Of a stretch of 64,000 nt of DNA, positions 1 to 8,442 are shown piece by piece (positions within the stretch are counted from its first letter, which is position 1; every line of letters starts with the position of its first letter). Made by a program: the position numbers and the translations under genes. This DNA is from CAWDMC01 sp963803295 (lineage in GTDB: Bacteria > Acidobacteriota > Terriglobia > UBA7540). The notes under the pieces are model-generated. The model was not told where the DNA came from. It searched no databases and worked only from the letters and a program-made list of their open reading frames with translations. The DNA lies in contig CAWDMC010000024.1 in the NCBI GenBank assembly GCA_963803295.1, forward strand, positions 372,001 to 436,000, written 5' to 3'.

Positions 1-1011
1 AATTCTCACTTGCAACCCAACGCGCATCTGAGCGAAAGTCGGCGATACCGTCTTGTCTGACCTGCGATTGATCGTGATTACGTCAGACTTGGCGCGTTCG
101 AGGCCTACCCCCTGCTTGAGGCGACCTATGACCGCAACTATCGCCAGTGCGCGGGCGGACCAGTCGGCCTTCGGCGGAAGGCCGGAAGGGGCAAACAACT
201 CCGGGCTCCAGTCGCCGGGGAAGCGGAAGCTGTCGGGCATGATTCCGATAACGGTGTACCCCTTTTCGTCGAGAGTTATAACTTTGCCGACGAGGTTAGG
301 ATCGGAATGGAAGCGGCGTCGCCACAACGAATGGCTCAACAGTACAACCGGCGGCCCTCCGGGCCGATCTTCCTCAGGGAGAAAGCCTCGTCCCAGAGCG
401 GGGCGCACCCCGAGCATCGGGAAGAAGTTCCAGGTCACACCGATTCCGTCAATGCGCTCCGGCTCACCGCTACCACTGAGGTTGAGTTCCCCAAAACCTC
501 CATAGGCGGCCACGCTCTCGAAAACCTGGTTTTGCGCGGTCCAATTGAGGAAATCGGGGCTGGGCACCACAGTATTGTTAAGGCGCGGCCAGAATTCTGT
601 GATCCACACCAAGCGGTCCGGATCACTGTAAGGCAAGGGATGTAGTAGGACAGCACTGACGACGCTGAAAACAGCAGCATTCACCCCGATGCCGAGTGCA
701 AGGGTTAACACCGCCGCGACAGTGAAGCCGGTATTCTTCCTTAGCATTCGCAGGCCGTACCGCACATCTGCAATGAGTTCTCCCAGCAGGCGTGATCCCA
801 GCGCCTCCCGGCACTCTTCCTTGTACCGCTGGTAGCCGCCAAACTCGATCCGGGCCTGGCGCTCCGCCTCCGCGCGTGCGAGTCCCTGACGCTCCAGATC
901 GTCAGCGCGAGTCAGCAAGTGGGATTGAAGCTCTTCTTCCATTTCCTGCTCGACTCGCGGGCGGCGGAAAACAAAGTCCAGGACCGTGCGAAGAGAAGCC
1001 AAGAGTGTCAT
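1..1011 (-). CDS. ADOP/MacB-type ABC transporter permease (3' end outside window)
   Basis: The minus strand is open from the ATG at 1011 to the window edge, 337 codons without a stop. The N-terminus has the acidobacterial ADOP pattern: a cytoplasmic segment with VEQEMEEELQSH and an acidic/Arg stretch, the sequence DVRYGLRMLRKNTGFT, and a first membrane helix around residues 90-110 (VAAVLTLALGIGVNAAVFSVV). A MacB-like periplasmic domain follows (PYSDPDRLVWI, SHSLWRRRF, VIGIMPDSFRFP). Proteins of this family are predicted export permeases of about 800 residues, so over half is missing. The start codon overlaps the stop of the PadR gene by 4 bases (ATGA), so the two are translationally coupled. 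The product family is clear; the substrate is unknown. Confidence 0.88.
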   Translation of the reverse strand, partial: MTLLASLRTVLDFVFRRPRVEQEMEEELQSHLLTRADDLERQGLARAEAERQARIEFGGYQRYKEECREALGSRLLGELIADVRYGLRMLRKNTGFTVAAVLTLALGIGVNAAVFSVVSAVLLHPLPYSDPDRLVWITEFWPRLNNTVVPSPDFLNWTAQNQVFESVAAYGGFGELNLSGSGEPERIDGIGVTWNFFPMLGVRPALGRGFLPEEDRPGGPPVVLLSHSLWRRRFHSDPNLVGKVITLDEKGYTVIGIMPDSFRFPGDWSPELFAPSGLPPKADWSARALAIVAVIGRLKQGVGLERAKSDVITINRRSDKTVSPTFAQMRVGLQVRI

Positions 1012-1349
1012 AGTTCCTCGGGCTGGGTGCTCAAGGCACTTCCTATCGCAGCGGCAAGCCGGTTCCAGTCCTCGGTCTCCTGGCGGAGCCGCCTTTGCCC
1101 GGCTGCGGTCAGTTCGTAGTATTTTGCCCGCCGGTTATTCTCTGAAGTGCCCCAGGTGCCCTTCAATAGTCCTTGACGCACTAAGCGAAAGAGAGCCGGA
1201 TACAGCGCTCCTTGCTCGATGACCAGGGCACCCTTTGAGATCTGGCCGATCCGCAGGAGAACGCCGTAGCCGTGCAGGGGACCCAGGGAGACCGCTTTGA
1301 GTATCAGGAGATCGAGGGTGCCGGGAAGGATTTGGGCGCGCGTGTCCAT
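1008..1349 (-). CDS. PadR family transcriptional regulator
   Basis: A 113-residue PadR-type winged-helix repressor. The sequence runs LPGTLDLLILKAVSLGPLHGYG, then IEQGALYPALFRLVRQGLL (wing and recognition helix) and RRAKYYELTAAGQRRL, as in PadR-s1 proteins. I chose the ATG at 1349 over an upstream in-frame start at 1400 because the family begins a few residues before LPGTLDLLIL. It overlaps the downstream permease by 4 bases, the usual PadR-ADOP arrangement in Acidobacteriota, and presumably controls that transporter. A perfect inverted repeat lies 6 bases upstream of the start and may be its own operator. Confidence 0.9.
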   Translation of the reverse strand: MDTRAQILPGTLDLLILKAVSLGPLHGYGVLLRIGQISKGALVIEQGALYPALFRLVRQGLLKGTWGTSENNRRAKYYELTAAGQRRLRQETEDWNRLAAAIGSALSTQPEEL

Positions 1350-1354
1350 GCAAC

Positions 1355-1366
1355 ACCTAAGTAGGT
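1355..1366. promoter_or_regulatory. candidate PadR operator, 12-bp inverted repeat
   Basis: ACCTA-AG-TAGGT is a perfect 5-bp inverted repeat with a 2-base centre, placed directly before the PadR start. It overlaps where the ribosome-binding site or core promoter should be, a position suited to autorepression. PadR family proteins commonly bind dyad sites in their own promoters; the link here is inference. Confidence 0.45.
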
Positions 1367-1756
1367 TAGGAGTGTATCCCGAGCTGAACGGGCCTGTCAA
1401 GCACCCGTGAAACGTCGCCCCTTGCCCGCGACGATCCCGCGATGATTCCGCGATGGAAAACTGCAGCGCCTTCAGATGGGCGTAAGGGACTTAGGACTTA
1501 ATCGTGGCCTCGCCGCTTGCGGGTTGCAAGCCCACGTCGGTTCACTTAAGATATCCCTTTGTTTCCTCCCGCGTGTCTAACCTTATGGCCTTATGGCCTT
1601 ATGGCCTTATGGCCTTAGGGCAAAGTCCCGACGCGTGGGGTCCGTCCTGATTGCTGTCCGCAGATGGCGCTTTGGGCCTCTGAGCTTGCGGACCTCCAAA
1701 GGATAGCCGGAGGGGATAGCCGGAAGGGCTGACCCACTGAGCGTCAGAGGGAGACA
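1367..1756. other. intergenic region
   Basis: About 390 bases between the leftward PadR gene and the rightward esterase. No convincing gene. It holds the 8-bp tandem repeat at 1581-1620 and a short direct repeat GGATAGCCGGA near 1700-1725. Promoters for both flanking genes are expected here, but I see no good match to consensus. Confidence 0.5.
1581..1620. repeat. 8-bp tandem repeat (CCTTATGG)
   Basis: Four perfect copies of CCTTATGG (1581-1612) followed by one degenerate copy CCTTAGGG (1613-1620). It is non-coding and a likely site of slippage variation. Confidence 0.9.
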
Positions 1757-2506
1757 ATGAACCGACAATACTTCAAGAAATACAGCGGCTCGCTTGCCCG
1801 CGAAATGGAAATGCTTGTATTCGGCGACAGTGGGGTGCGGGTGATGGCATTCCCCACGTTGATGGGACGCTTCTTCGATTGGGAGGATCGCGGGTTAGTT
1901 TCCGCTCTTTCGGAACACCTGAACCGCGGCTGGATCCAACTCTACTGCGTCGACAGCGTTGACGCTGAGAGCTGGTACAACGAGGCCATCCCGCCCCACG
2001 ATCGGGCCGTCCGCCAAACCGAATACGACAGTTATCTCCTGAACGAAGTAGTGCCATTTACTCTTCAGCTCAACAAGAACCCTTTTCTCACCGTTGCCGG
2101 ACCCAGTTTCGGAGCCTACCAAGCCGCTAATTTTGCTTTCCGGCACCCGGATAAGGTCGGCCGTCTCATCGGTATGACTGGATACTACGACATCAAACGA
2201 TATACGGACGGCTACTCCGACGACGACGTGTACTATAACAACCCCTGTGAGTTCCTTCCCAATGAGAACGATCCGCAACGGCTCGAGGCCATGAGGAAGA
2301 TCGACATTATCCTGGCAACCGGCAAAGCTGATTCCGGTTGCGCCAACAACACCTACTTTTCGGGCGTCCTCTGGAGCAAGAATATCTGGCACGCGCTGCG
2401 GCTCTGGGATGGCTTTGCCCATGACTGGTCTCACTGGCAGGAGATGTTGAAGACCTACATTGGAGGACACGACCAACCAAAATCCAACTGGCATGAAGGA
2501 CAGTGA
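1757..2506 (+). CDS. Alpha/beta-hydrolase-fold esterase family protein
   Basis: A 249-residue soluble protein of the putative esterase (PF00756-like) family. The nucleophile elbow GPSFGAY (Ser117) sits after a beta strand (FLTVAG). DSVDAESWYN and HPDKVGRLIGMTGYYDI are typical of this group, and GFAHDWSHW near the C-terminus supplies the catalytic His. There is no signal peptide, so it is cytoplasmic. GAGGGAGA precedes the ATG. The stop overlaps the next start by 4 bases (GTGA), so the two genes form a coupled pair. The natural substrate cannot be read from sequence. Confidence 0.8.
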   Translation: MNRQYFKKYSGSLAREMEMLVFGDSGVRVMAFPTLMGRFFDWEDRGLVSALSEHLNRGWIQLYCVDSVDAESWYNEAIPPHDRAVRQTEYDSYLLNEVVPFTLQLNKNPFLTVAGPSFGAYQAANFAFRHPDKVGRLIGMTGYYDIKRYTDGYSDDDVYYNNPCEFLPNENDPQRLEAMRKIDIILATGKADSGCANNTYFSGVLWSKNIWHALRLWDGFAHDWSHWQEMLKTYIGGHDQPKSNWHEGQ

Positions 2507-2865
2507 TCTTGGGTGGGCGCTACAAGTCGTATACGGGCGAAACGGGCACGTCTTACCGCTATTCTTTGGAAGGCCGCCGGAGCGTCCTCCGTCCCGAGGG
2601 TCAGGGGAGTGGCAGCGACTTTAGCTACATCGTAATCGCCGACCAGCGCGCGCCCTTTATGCTCAGGATATTCCTCTCGGACCGCGCGCTCGAGGCCTGG
2701 CGGGAATGCAAGGGGCGGCCGCTCGATCTGAACGAGCAATACGCGCTGGCCAAGATGTGCCTGTATCGCGCCTTCGACGAGATCGAGAATCTCGGCGACG
2801 ATTGGCTGGGCCTTGTGGTCGATGCGGCGAACGTGTTCGATCTGCTGGCGCCGCTGGACTTATAG
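2503..2865 (+). CDS. Hypothetical protein coupled to the esterase
   Basis: 120 residues beginning with GTG, which overlaps the esterase stop. I do not recognise the family. The sequence is soluble and mixed, with an aromatic N-terminal half (RYKSYTGETG, DFSYIVIADQ) and an acidic, probably helical C-terminal half (EQYALAKMCLYRAFDEIENLGDD). It has no signal peptide, membrane segment or metal motif. The overlap and intact frame argue that it is a real gene functioning with the esterase. Confidence 0.6.
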   Translation: MILGGRYKSYTGETGTSYRYSLEGRRSVLRPEGQGSGSDFSYIVIADQRAPFMLRIFLSDRALEAWRECKGRPLDLNEQYALAKMCLYRAFDEIENLGDDWLGLVVDAANVFDLLAPLDL

Positions 2866-3156
2866 ACACTTGGCGAGCTGTTAGGAAACAGCGGCCCTCA
2901 AATTCCGTCGCTGGCTCAGTTCCGCAATCTATCGTAAGATCTGAAGGTCGTTAGATCTCTAAGCACCTTGGGGAGGGACTGGCGTTTTCGGGCTAATGGG
3001 ACCAGCTAACTGACTCGCAAATCTGATTTCCGGAGCGCCGAAACGGGAGCGGAAAAACTGCGGAAAAGTTGCGGGAATTGAGCGGGATTTCGCGGGATTC
3101 AGACGACATTGCGCCGGGCGGGTGGGACAAGCAGCCGCAGGTGGGGGTTTGACGGC
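2866..3156. other. intergenic region with GCGGGA-rich dispersed repeat
   Basis: About 290 bases without a gene. The stretch 3047-3097 shares two 17-mers (GAGCGGAAAAACTGCGG and AGCGGGATTTCGCGGGA) with 51377-51416, so it is part of a dispersed repeat. An in-frame TTG at 3109 could extend the following gene but lacks support. Confidence 0.55.
3047..3097. repeat. dispersed repeat copy 1 (GCGGGA-rich)
   Basis: Contains GAGCGGAAAAACTGCGG at 3047-3063 and AGCGGGATTTCGCGGGA at 3081-3097. Both 17-mers recur at 51377-51393 and 51400-51416, where the spacer between them is 11 bases shorter. The second copy lies 48 kb away in another intergenic gap. Confidence 0.7.
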
Positions 3157-3873
3157 ATGGTTTGGGCCAAGAGAGTCATCGTTGCGGCGGTTGTTATTTA
3201 CATGGCCGTCCTTTCCGGACTATTTGTGGTGATGCACAATCCGGATCGGTTTGGCCGCGTGATGCGTCACGTGCCGGACCCCGCCTTCATGGTGATTCCG
3301 TTCCGCTCGATGTGGAAGCTGGCGCGTGCGGGCCCGCTGAGGCTCGGTGAGGTGGCGCCACAGTTCACGCTAACCTCGGCCGACAAGACTGAGCACGTTT
3401 CTCTCTCGTCCTTCCGCGGCCACAAGCCCGTGGTGCTGGTCTTCGGAAGTTACACCTGACCGCCTTTTCGCCGGGAGGTTCCCGCGCTCAACAAGCTCTA
3501 CGACCGGTACAAGGATGTGGCTGCTTTTTACGTGGTGTATATCCAGGAGGCGCATCCCGTCGACCACTGGGTTGACGAAGACAACCAGAAGGATCATATC
3601 GCGCTGGCCAGCGAGAAGACCCTGGACGAGCGTTGCGCGGTGGCAGGGGCTTGCCTCACCAAACTCAGTATTAAGCTGCCGGCAATCATTGACGACCTCA
3701 GTAATTCCACGGAACGTGCATACACGGCGTGGCCGGATCGCCTGTATGTTATCGACCAGCAGGGACGCATTGCTTACAAAAGCGGTCCCGGACCCTACGG
3801 CTTCAAGCCGGCAGGAGTGGAAGAGACGCTGAAGCGGTTGTCGCCTGTGCGAGAGGCACGCATGCAGAACTAA
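3157..3873 (+). CDS. Deiodinase-like thioredoxin-fold selenoprotein (in-frame UGA = Sec)
   Basis: Reading through the TGA at 3457-3459 gives one 238-residue protein. Residues about 4-28 form a membrane anchor (VIVAAVVIYMAVLSGLFVVM). A redoxin domain follows: GEVAPQFTLTSADKTEHVSLSSF, then VVLVFGSYT-U-PPFRREVPALNKLYDRY, with Sec at residue 101. This matches the GS-x-T-U-PPF active site of iodothyronine deiodinases and their bacterial relatives; FYVVYIQEAHPVDHW downstream is also typical. Both sides of the UGA are in the same frame, and similarity continues across it. A bSECIS-like hairpin lies at the expected distance. The ATG at 3157 has AGGTGGGGG upstream. The likely role is a membrane-tethered redox enzyme facing the periplasm; the substrate is unknown. 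A simple nonsense mutation is the alternative, but conservation after the UGA speaks against it. The selA, selB, selC and selD genes are not in the window. Confidence 0.85.
3469..3486 (+). promoter_or_regulatory. bacterial SECIS hairpin
   Basis: The mRNA can pair 3469-3470 with 3485-3486 and 3472-3476 with 3480-3484, leaving a one-base bulge at C3471 and a GGU apical loop at 3477-3479. Its first loop G is 17 bases after the UGA, inside the spacing expected for SelB recognition. A GGU loop with a bulged stem is what known bSECIS elements show. Confidence 0.7.
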
Positions 3874-3881
3874 CGCTGGCG

Positions 3882-4679
3882 CTACGACTGTTTTTCGCCG
3901 AACATTCCTTTGCCGAGCCACTGCCCGCCATCCATCACCAGGATTTCACCCGTGATGAAGTCAGCGTAATCGGAAACAAGGTAAGCGCTCGCTCGTGCAA
4001 CTTCTTCGGTGGTGCCGATCCGGCCGCGTGGTACCGTCTTGAGCATCGTCTCGCGGACTTGTGGACCGGCCCACAACTTCGATCCTGCGCCTTCGGTTTC
4101 AACCGGACCCGGAGCGATGGCGTTAACCCGGATCTTGTGTCCCGCCCATTCCACGGCCAGGGTTCGAGTCATGCAGACGACGCCTGCCTTGGCGCAAGCC
4201 GAGTGGATGGTGCCGGGCCCGCCTGTCCAGGCGTAGGCCGCGACGAGATTCAGGATGTTTCCCCCACGTCCACTTTCGATCATGCGAAGTCCGGCGGCAC
4301 GCGAGCAGTAGAACGTACCATTCAGCACGATGTTGATTACCGCATTCCACCCATTCGGTGACAATTTTTCGGTCGGGCAGATGAAATTGCCGGCGGCATT
4401 GTTCACCAGAATGTCGATCGCCCCGAACCGGCGAACCGTTTCGTCGCACAGATGATCGACTTGTTCCGGCAAACGGATATCGGTGGGCACGGCGAGGACC
4501 ACATCCCCGAATTGGGCGCGCAGGTCCGCCGCGGCTGGATCAAGATGCTCCGGATTGCGGCTGGCGATGACCACCTTGGCGCCCAGCCTCGCGTACTCGT
4601 GCGCGATCGCGCGTCCAATGCCCGTGCCGCCTCCGGTTATGATGGCTACCCGCCCTGCGAGTGTGTCCTCCGGTAGCAT
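3882..4679 (-). CDS. SDR family oxidoreductase, 2,4-dienoyl-CoA reductase-like
   Basis: A 265-residue short-chain dehydrogenase. It has the Rossmann motif TGGGTGIG near residue 15, NNAAGNF in the NAG position, and a Y-x14-K pair in YAWTGGPGTIHSACAK, the spacing of peroxisomal/bacterial 2,4-dienoyl-CoA reductases. NAIAPGPVETEGAGSKL and DYADFITGEILVMDGGQWL support the subfamily. Expected reaction: NADPH-dependent reduction of a dienoyl-CoA during unsaturated fatty acid oxidation. The start at 4679 follows a strong AGGAGGAGA; an upstream in-frame start at 4760 is less likely. It stands alone and converges with the selenoprotein gene, ending 8 bases from it. Other enoyl-reductase roles remain possible. 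Confidence 0.82.
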   Translation of the reverse strand: MLPEDTLAGRVAIITGGGTGIGRAIAHEYARLGAKVVIASRNPEHLDPAAADLRAQFGDVVLAVPTDIRLPEQVDHLCDETVRRFGAIDILVNNAAGNFICPTEKLSPNGWNAVINIVLNGTFYCSRAAGLRMIESGRGGNILNLVAAYAWTGGPGTIHSACAKAGVVCMTRTLAVEWAGHKIRVNAIAPGPVETEGAGSKLWAGPQVRETMLKTVPRGRIGTTEEVARASAYLVSDYADFITGEILVMDGGQWLGKGMFGEKQS

Positions 4680-4840
4680 GATGGTCTCCTCCTGCTGCTC
4701 CGATTGGGAACATGTGCTGGAGCGTACAGGCGGGATTATAGTCCTGTTTTCGCGCTGCACCCGAGAAGAAGCGAAATCTTGCCGCCGTAGGAGCGCCTGT
4801 CATACGATGGTGTTTTCCGCCAAAGGGGCGACAATTCACG

Positions 4841-6928
4841 ATGAGAAGAACTGCGTTTGCCTGGTTCACGGCGTTGTGTGGCGTGGCGGCAATGGCCGTG
4901 CCGCCACAGGATCGATTCTCTTTGGAACAGGTCTTGAGTGCACCCTTTCCCTCCGGTCTCGCCGCGGCTCCGAGCCGTGGCGCTTTTGCCTGGGTCTTTG
5001 ACATGCGCGGGGTGCGGAACGTTTGGGTGGCTACTCCGCCCGATTACAAGGCGCGGCAGCTTACGGACTATCGCGAGGATGACGGCCAAGATATCGGCGA
5101 GCTCAGTTGGAGCCACGACGGACGCTTGATCGCCTACACGCGCGGAGGCGATCTCGAGAATGAGGGCAGCTATCCCAACCCCACCGCGCTTGCCCCAGCG
5201 GTTGAGCAGGATGTTTGGGTGATTGGCCTTGAAGGACGATCACCCAGGAAAATTGGCGAGGGACACGGGCCGGCCGTCTCGCGGCGCGGCGACATTGTTT
5301 CCTTTATCTATAAGGAGCAGATCTGGACGGCGAACCTCTCGGGCGAAGCGAAGCCGAAGCAAGTGATCCACGACGAAGGCAAGTGTAGCAGCCTGCGCTG
5401 GTCGCCGGATGGCTCGAAGTTGGCTTTCGTCAGCGACCGCAAGGAGCATTCCCTTATTGGCGTCTACGACGCCGTCACCAAGGCTGTTCTTTACCTCGAT
5501 CCCAGTGTGGATCATGACTTCAGTCCGGTTTGGTCGCCCGACGGGCGTGAGCTCGCGTTCATCCGCAGGCCAGCCGATATCGTGGCATTTGCTTTTGGGC
5601 CGAAGCGCGAGGGGCAACCCTGGTCGATCCGGATCGCGGACGCCGTCACGGGCGTTGGTCGCGAAGTCTGGAAGGCAAGTCCGGGGCAGGGAAGCGTCTT
5701 TCGTGGGATTACTGCCGACGATCAACTCTTCTGGTGCGCCGGAAACCGAGTTGTTTTTCCTTGGGAAGGCGACGGCTGGACTCATCTTTACGGTGTGCCG
5801 GCTGGAAGCGGTCAGGCAGCGCTGATGACCCCAGGCAACTTCGAAGTGGAGAGTGTCTCGATCAGCCCTGACCGACAGCATCTCCTCTTCAGCTCCAATC
5901 AGGGCGACATCGACAGGCGCCACCTCTGGCGTGAACCCGCTGGCGGCGCGCAGCCGCTCGAAGTGACCGCCGGTGAGGGCATCGAGTGGTCTCCAGTGAT
6001 GCTGAGCGACGGCCACACCGTCGCGCTGTTTCACTCGGATCCGCACCTGCCCGCCCGTCCGGCGATAATCAATGCGTCCCGTGAGATCCATGATGTGGCA
6101 AGCCAGACGATTCCTCCGGACTTTCCGGGCTCGATCCTGGTCCGACCGCAGCAGGTCATCTTTTCGGCAGCTGACGGATTACAAGTGCACGGACAGCTCT
6201 TCCTGCCTCCTGACGCTGCCGGCGGCGCAAGAGATCCGGCTGTGGTCTTCTTTCACGGCGGATCGCGCCGCCAGATGCTGCTCGGCTGGCACTACATGGG
6301 CTACTACAGCAATGCCTACGCCCTAAACCAATACCTGGCCAGCCGCGGCTACGTCGTGCTCTCGGTGAATTACCGCAGCGGCATAGGTTATGGGATGAAG
6401 TTCCGTGAGGCACTCAACTATGGCGCGGCGGGTGCGAGCGAGTTCAATGACGTTCTTGGGGCAGGACTGTATCTGCGCGGACGATCCGACGTCGACCCGA
6501 AAAAGATCGGACTGTGGGGAGGCTCCTATGGCGGATACCTCACCGCGCTTGGGCTGGCTCGCGCCTCGGATCTGTTTGCCGCCGGCGTCGATCTGCACGG
6601 CGTCCACGACTGGAACCTGGAGATTCCGACCTTTGCCCCGGCTTACAATCCGGAAAAGCAGCAAGCGGCGGCAAGGCTCGCCTGGGAATCGTCACCGCTC
6701 GCTTCGGTGAAGACGTGGCGGTCGCCGGTGTTGCTGATCCAGGGCGATGACGATCGCAACGTACCGTTCACCGAGACGATCCACCTGGTGGAGGCGCTGC
6801 GGCGGCGGCAGGTTGATTTTGAGCTGCTGGTGTTTCCCAACGAGATCCATGACTTTCTGCTGCATCGCAGCTGGCTCAGGGCCTACCAGGCTGCTTCGGA
6901 CTTCTTTGACCGGAAGCTTCGCGATTGA
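4841..6928 (+). CDS. S9 family (prolyl oligopeptidase-type) serine peptidase
   Basis: 695 residues with a signal peptide (about residues 1-19), a PD40/WD40-like beta-propeller (repeats such as SWSHDGRLIAYTR, RWSPDGSKLAFVSD, VWSPDGRELAFIRR) and a C-terminal alpha/beta-hydrolase. The catalytic triad is visible: Ser562 in GGSYGG, Asp about 640 in GDDDRN, His670 in NEIHDF. These are exported dipeptidyl- or acylaminoacyl-peptidases that process short peptides in the periplasm. It is a single gene, divergent from the SDR, and is followed by a palindromic repeat at 6957-7011. Confidence 0.92.
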   Translation: MRRTAFAWFTALCGVAAMAVPPQDRFSLEQVLSAPFPSGLAAAPSRGAFAWVFDMRGVRNVWVATPPDYKARQLTDYREDDGQDIGELSWSHDGRLIAYTRGGDLENEGSYPNPTALAPAVEQDVWVIGLEGRSPRKIGEGHGPAVSRRGDIVSFIYKEQIWTANLSGEAKPKQVIHDEGKCSSLRWSPDGSKLAFVSDRKEHSLIGVYDAVTKAVLYLDPSVDHDFSPVWSPDGRELAFIRRPADIVAFAFGPKREGQPWSIRIADAVTGVGREVWKASPGQGSVFRGITADDQLFWCAGNRVVFPWEGDGWTHLYGVPAGSGQAALMTPGNFEVESVSISPDRQHLLFSSNQGDIDRRHLWREPAGGAQPLEVTAGEGIEWSPVMLSDGHTVALFHSDPHLPARPAIINASREIHDVASQTIPPDFPGSILVRPQQVIFSAADGLQVHGQLFLPPDAAGGARDPAVVFFHGGSRRQMLLGWHYMGYYSNAYALNQYLASRGYVVLSVNYRSGIGYGMKFREALNYGAAGASEFNDVLGAGLYLRGRSDVDPKKIGLWGGSYGGYLTALGLARASDLFAAGVDLHGVHDWNLEIPTFAPAYNPEKQQAAARLAWESSPLASVKTWRSPVLLIQGDDDRNVPFTETIHLVEALRRRQVDFELLVFPNEIHDFLLHRSWLRAYQAASDFFDRKLRD

Positions 6929-6956
6929 GTATTACGAATCATAGTGACGGCCTTAC

Positions 6957-7011
6957 TATAGCGCCGGTGTCCCCACCGGCGTTTGTCGGTGCCGAGGACA
7001 GCGCCGCTACA
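6957..7011. repeat. palindromic intergenic element after the S9 peptidase
   Basis: CGCCGGTG (6962-6969) pairs with CACCGGCG (6974-6981) around a 4-base loop, giving a strong 8-bp hairpin. The outer parts TAGCGCCGGTGTCC and GGACAGCGCCGCTA form a weaker, imperfect palindrome. It could act as a terminator without a T-tract, and it resembles small interspersed REP-like elements. Confidence 0.55.
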
Positions 7012-7116
7012 AAGTTGAGCGTCACTTTGATTTGTAATGCTCAGTGAGTCGGCGGAAGGTGCTGTTCTCATGGGAGCACCACGATAGAACTGGGTCCGAG
7101 CGGGCGGGGAGACAAG

Positions 7117-8280
7117 ATGGGCAAAACGTACGACATTGCGGTGGTCGGGTCGGGAGTATTCGGCGTCTGGACCGCGTACTGGTTGCGGCGCTCGGGCAGG
7201 AGCGTGATTCTGCTCGATGCTTACGGAGCATCGAATGCGCGTGCCAGTTCCGGCGGCGAATCGCGCATTATCCGCGCCGGCTACGGGCCGGATGAAGTCT
7301 ACACCGTGATGTCAACTCACGCCCTCAAGCTGTGGCATGAGTTCTTCGACCACACTGGTAATCAGGCCCTGTTCCAGCCCACAGGTGTTCTTTGGCTGGC
7401 ATCCGCAAGAGATGGCTACGAGAAAGCCAGCCTGGCAATCCTGGAGAAGCTTGGCGTTCGCGTCGAGCGGCTGACGCGCGAAGAGATCGAGAAGCGCTAC
7501 CCACAAATCGATCCCGCGGAAATCACCTGGGGGTTCCTGGAACCCTGGGCTGGCGTCCTCATGGCGCGCCGATGCGTGCAGGCTGTGGTGAAAGAAGCAT
7601 CGAGCGAAGGAGTCGAGTACCGGATCGCTGCCGTTCGCGCGCCTTCGGGACCGGCCGTCGGCAAGAGCAAGCTCGAGTCGGTCCTCACCACGGCGGCTGA
7701 AGCGATCAGCGCGGGCACCTTCGTTTTTGCCTGCGGTCCCTGGCTGCCGCAAGTGTTTCCGGATCTCCTGGGACTGCGCATCTTCCCGAGCCGGCAGGAA
7801 GTCCACTTCTTCGGTGTGCCTGCCGGTGACATTCGCTTTCGGGCTCCCGCCCTTCCCACCTGGATCTGCCTGGGCGATGAGTTCTACGGCATGCCTGACA
7901 TTGAGAATCGCGGCTTCAAGGTTGCTTTCGACCACCACGGGCCGCCCATTAATCCGGACGTCGCCGAGCGTGTCGTTAGCCACGAAGGCCTTGAGGCCGT
8001 ACGTGCCTATGCGAGCAGGCGCTTCCCGGCGCTGAAGAACGCACCCGTGGTTGAGACTCGTGTGTGTCAGTATGAGAACACGTCAAATGGCGACTTCCTG
8101 ATCGACAGGCATCCGGTATTCGATAATGTCTGGCTTGTGGGTGGAGGATCGGGGCACGGCTTTAAGCACGGTCCCGCCGTCGGCGAGTACGTGGCGGCGC
8201 TTATAGACGAAAAGGGGAAACCGGAGCCTCGTTTCTCGCTCTCTACGAAGCGAGAACAGCAGGGCCGTCAAGTTTTCTGA
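7117..8280 (+). CDS. Monomeric sarcosine oxidase / N-methyltryptophan oxidase-like FAD oxidoreductase
   Basis: 387 residues of the DAO superfamily. An N-terminal FAD-binding motif (DIAVVGSGVFGVWTAYWL) is followed by SSGGESRIIRAGY and GVLWLAS, typical of monomeric sarcosine oxidase. Cys317 in VCQYENTSNGDFLID matches the cysteine that carries covalent FAD in that family. GGGSGHGFKHGP is the C-terminal FAD loop. Expected chemistry is oxidative demethylation of a secondary amino acid with hydrogen peroxide release, in the cytoplasm. No partner gene lies next to it. The start follows GGGGAGACAAG. Confidence 0.85.
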   Translation: MGKTYDIAVVGSGVFGVWTAYWLRRSGRSVILLDAYGASNARASSGGESRIIRAGYGPDEVYTVMSTHALKLWHEFFDHTGNQALFQPTGVLWLASARDGYEKASLAILEKLGVRVERLTREEIEKRYPQIDPAEITWGFLEPWAGVLMARRCVQAVVKEASSEGVEYRIAAVRAPSGPAVGKSKLESVLTTAAEAISAGTFVFACGPWLPQVFPDLLGLRIFPSRQEVHFFGVPAGDIRFRAPALPTWICLGDEFYGMPDIENRGFKVAFDHHGPPINPDVAERVVSHEGLEAVRAYASRRFPALKNAPVVETRVCQYENTSNGDFLIDRHPVFDNVWLVGGGSGHGFKHGPAVGEYVAALIDEKGKPEPRFSLSTKREQQGRQVF

Positions 8281-8404
8281 GCGGGACGTAGCAGCCCCCT
8301 GCCTGCTTGAATTCAACCACCGAGATGCGCGAATTCAGCCACGGTTAAGCTAAGCCTATTGTAGTTTGGTGCCCTCGTTTCAATTACTTGGCGTTCGATA
8401 CAGG

Positions 8405-8421
8405 TTGGTACGGAAATTGCC
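8405..8421 (+). promoter_or_regulatory. candidate sigma-54 (-24/-12) promoter
   Basis: TTGGTACGGAAATTGCC has GG at 8407-8408 and GC at 8419-8420 with exactly 10 bases between, close to the consensus TGGCAC-N5-TTGC. Transcription would start near 8432, just before the GGAGG ribosome-binding site and the ATG at 8443. Confidence 0.5.
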
Positions 8422-8442
8422 TTCCCTTGTGCGGAGGCGGCT

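Noticed and set aside
1581..1620. CRISPR-like array
   Set aside because: The repeats are 8 bases long and directly adjacent, with no spacers; no CRISPR array or cas gene is present in the window.
3109..3459. Deiodinase-like gene as a simple truncated pseudogene
   Set aside because: The stop falls exactly on the catalytic Sec position, the frame and similarity continue for 138 residues, and a bSECIS-like hairpin follows.
5240..6091. 283-codon open frame on the minus strand
   Set aside because: It lies entirely inside the S9 peptidase gene on the other strand, which has a full domain set; the frame is a shadow of GC-rich codon usage.
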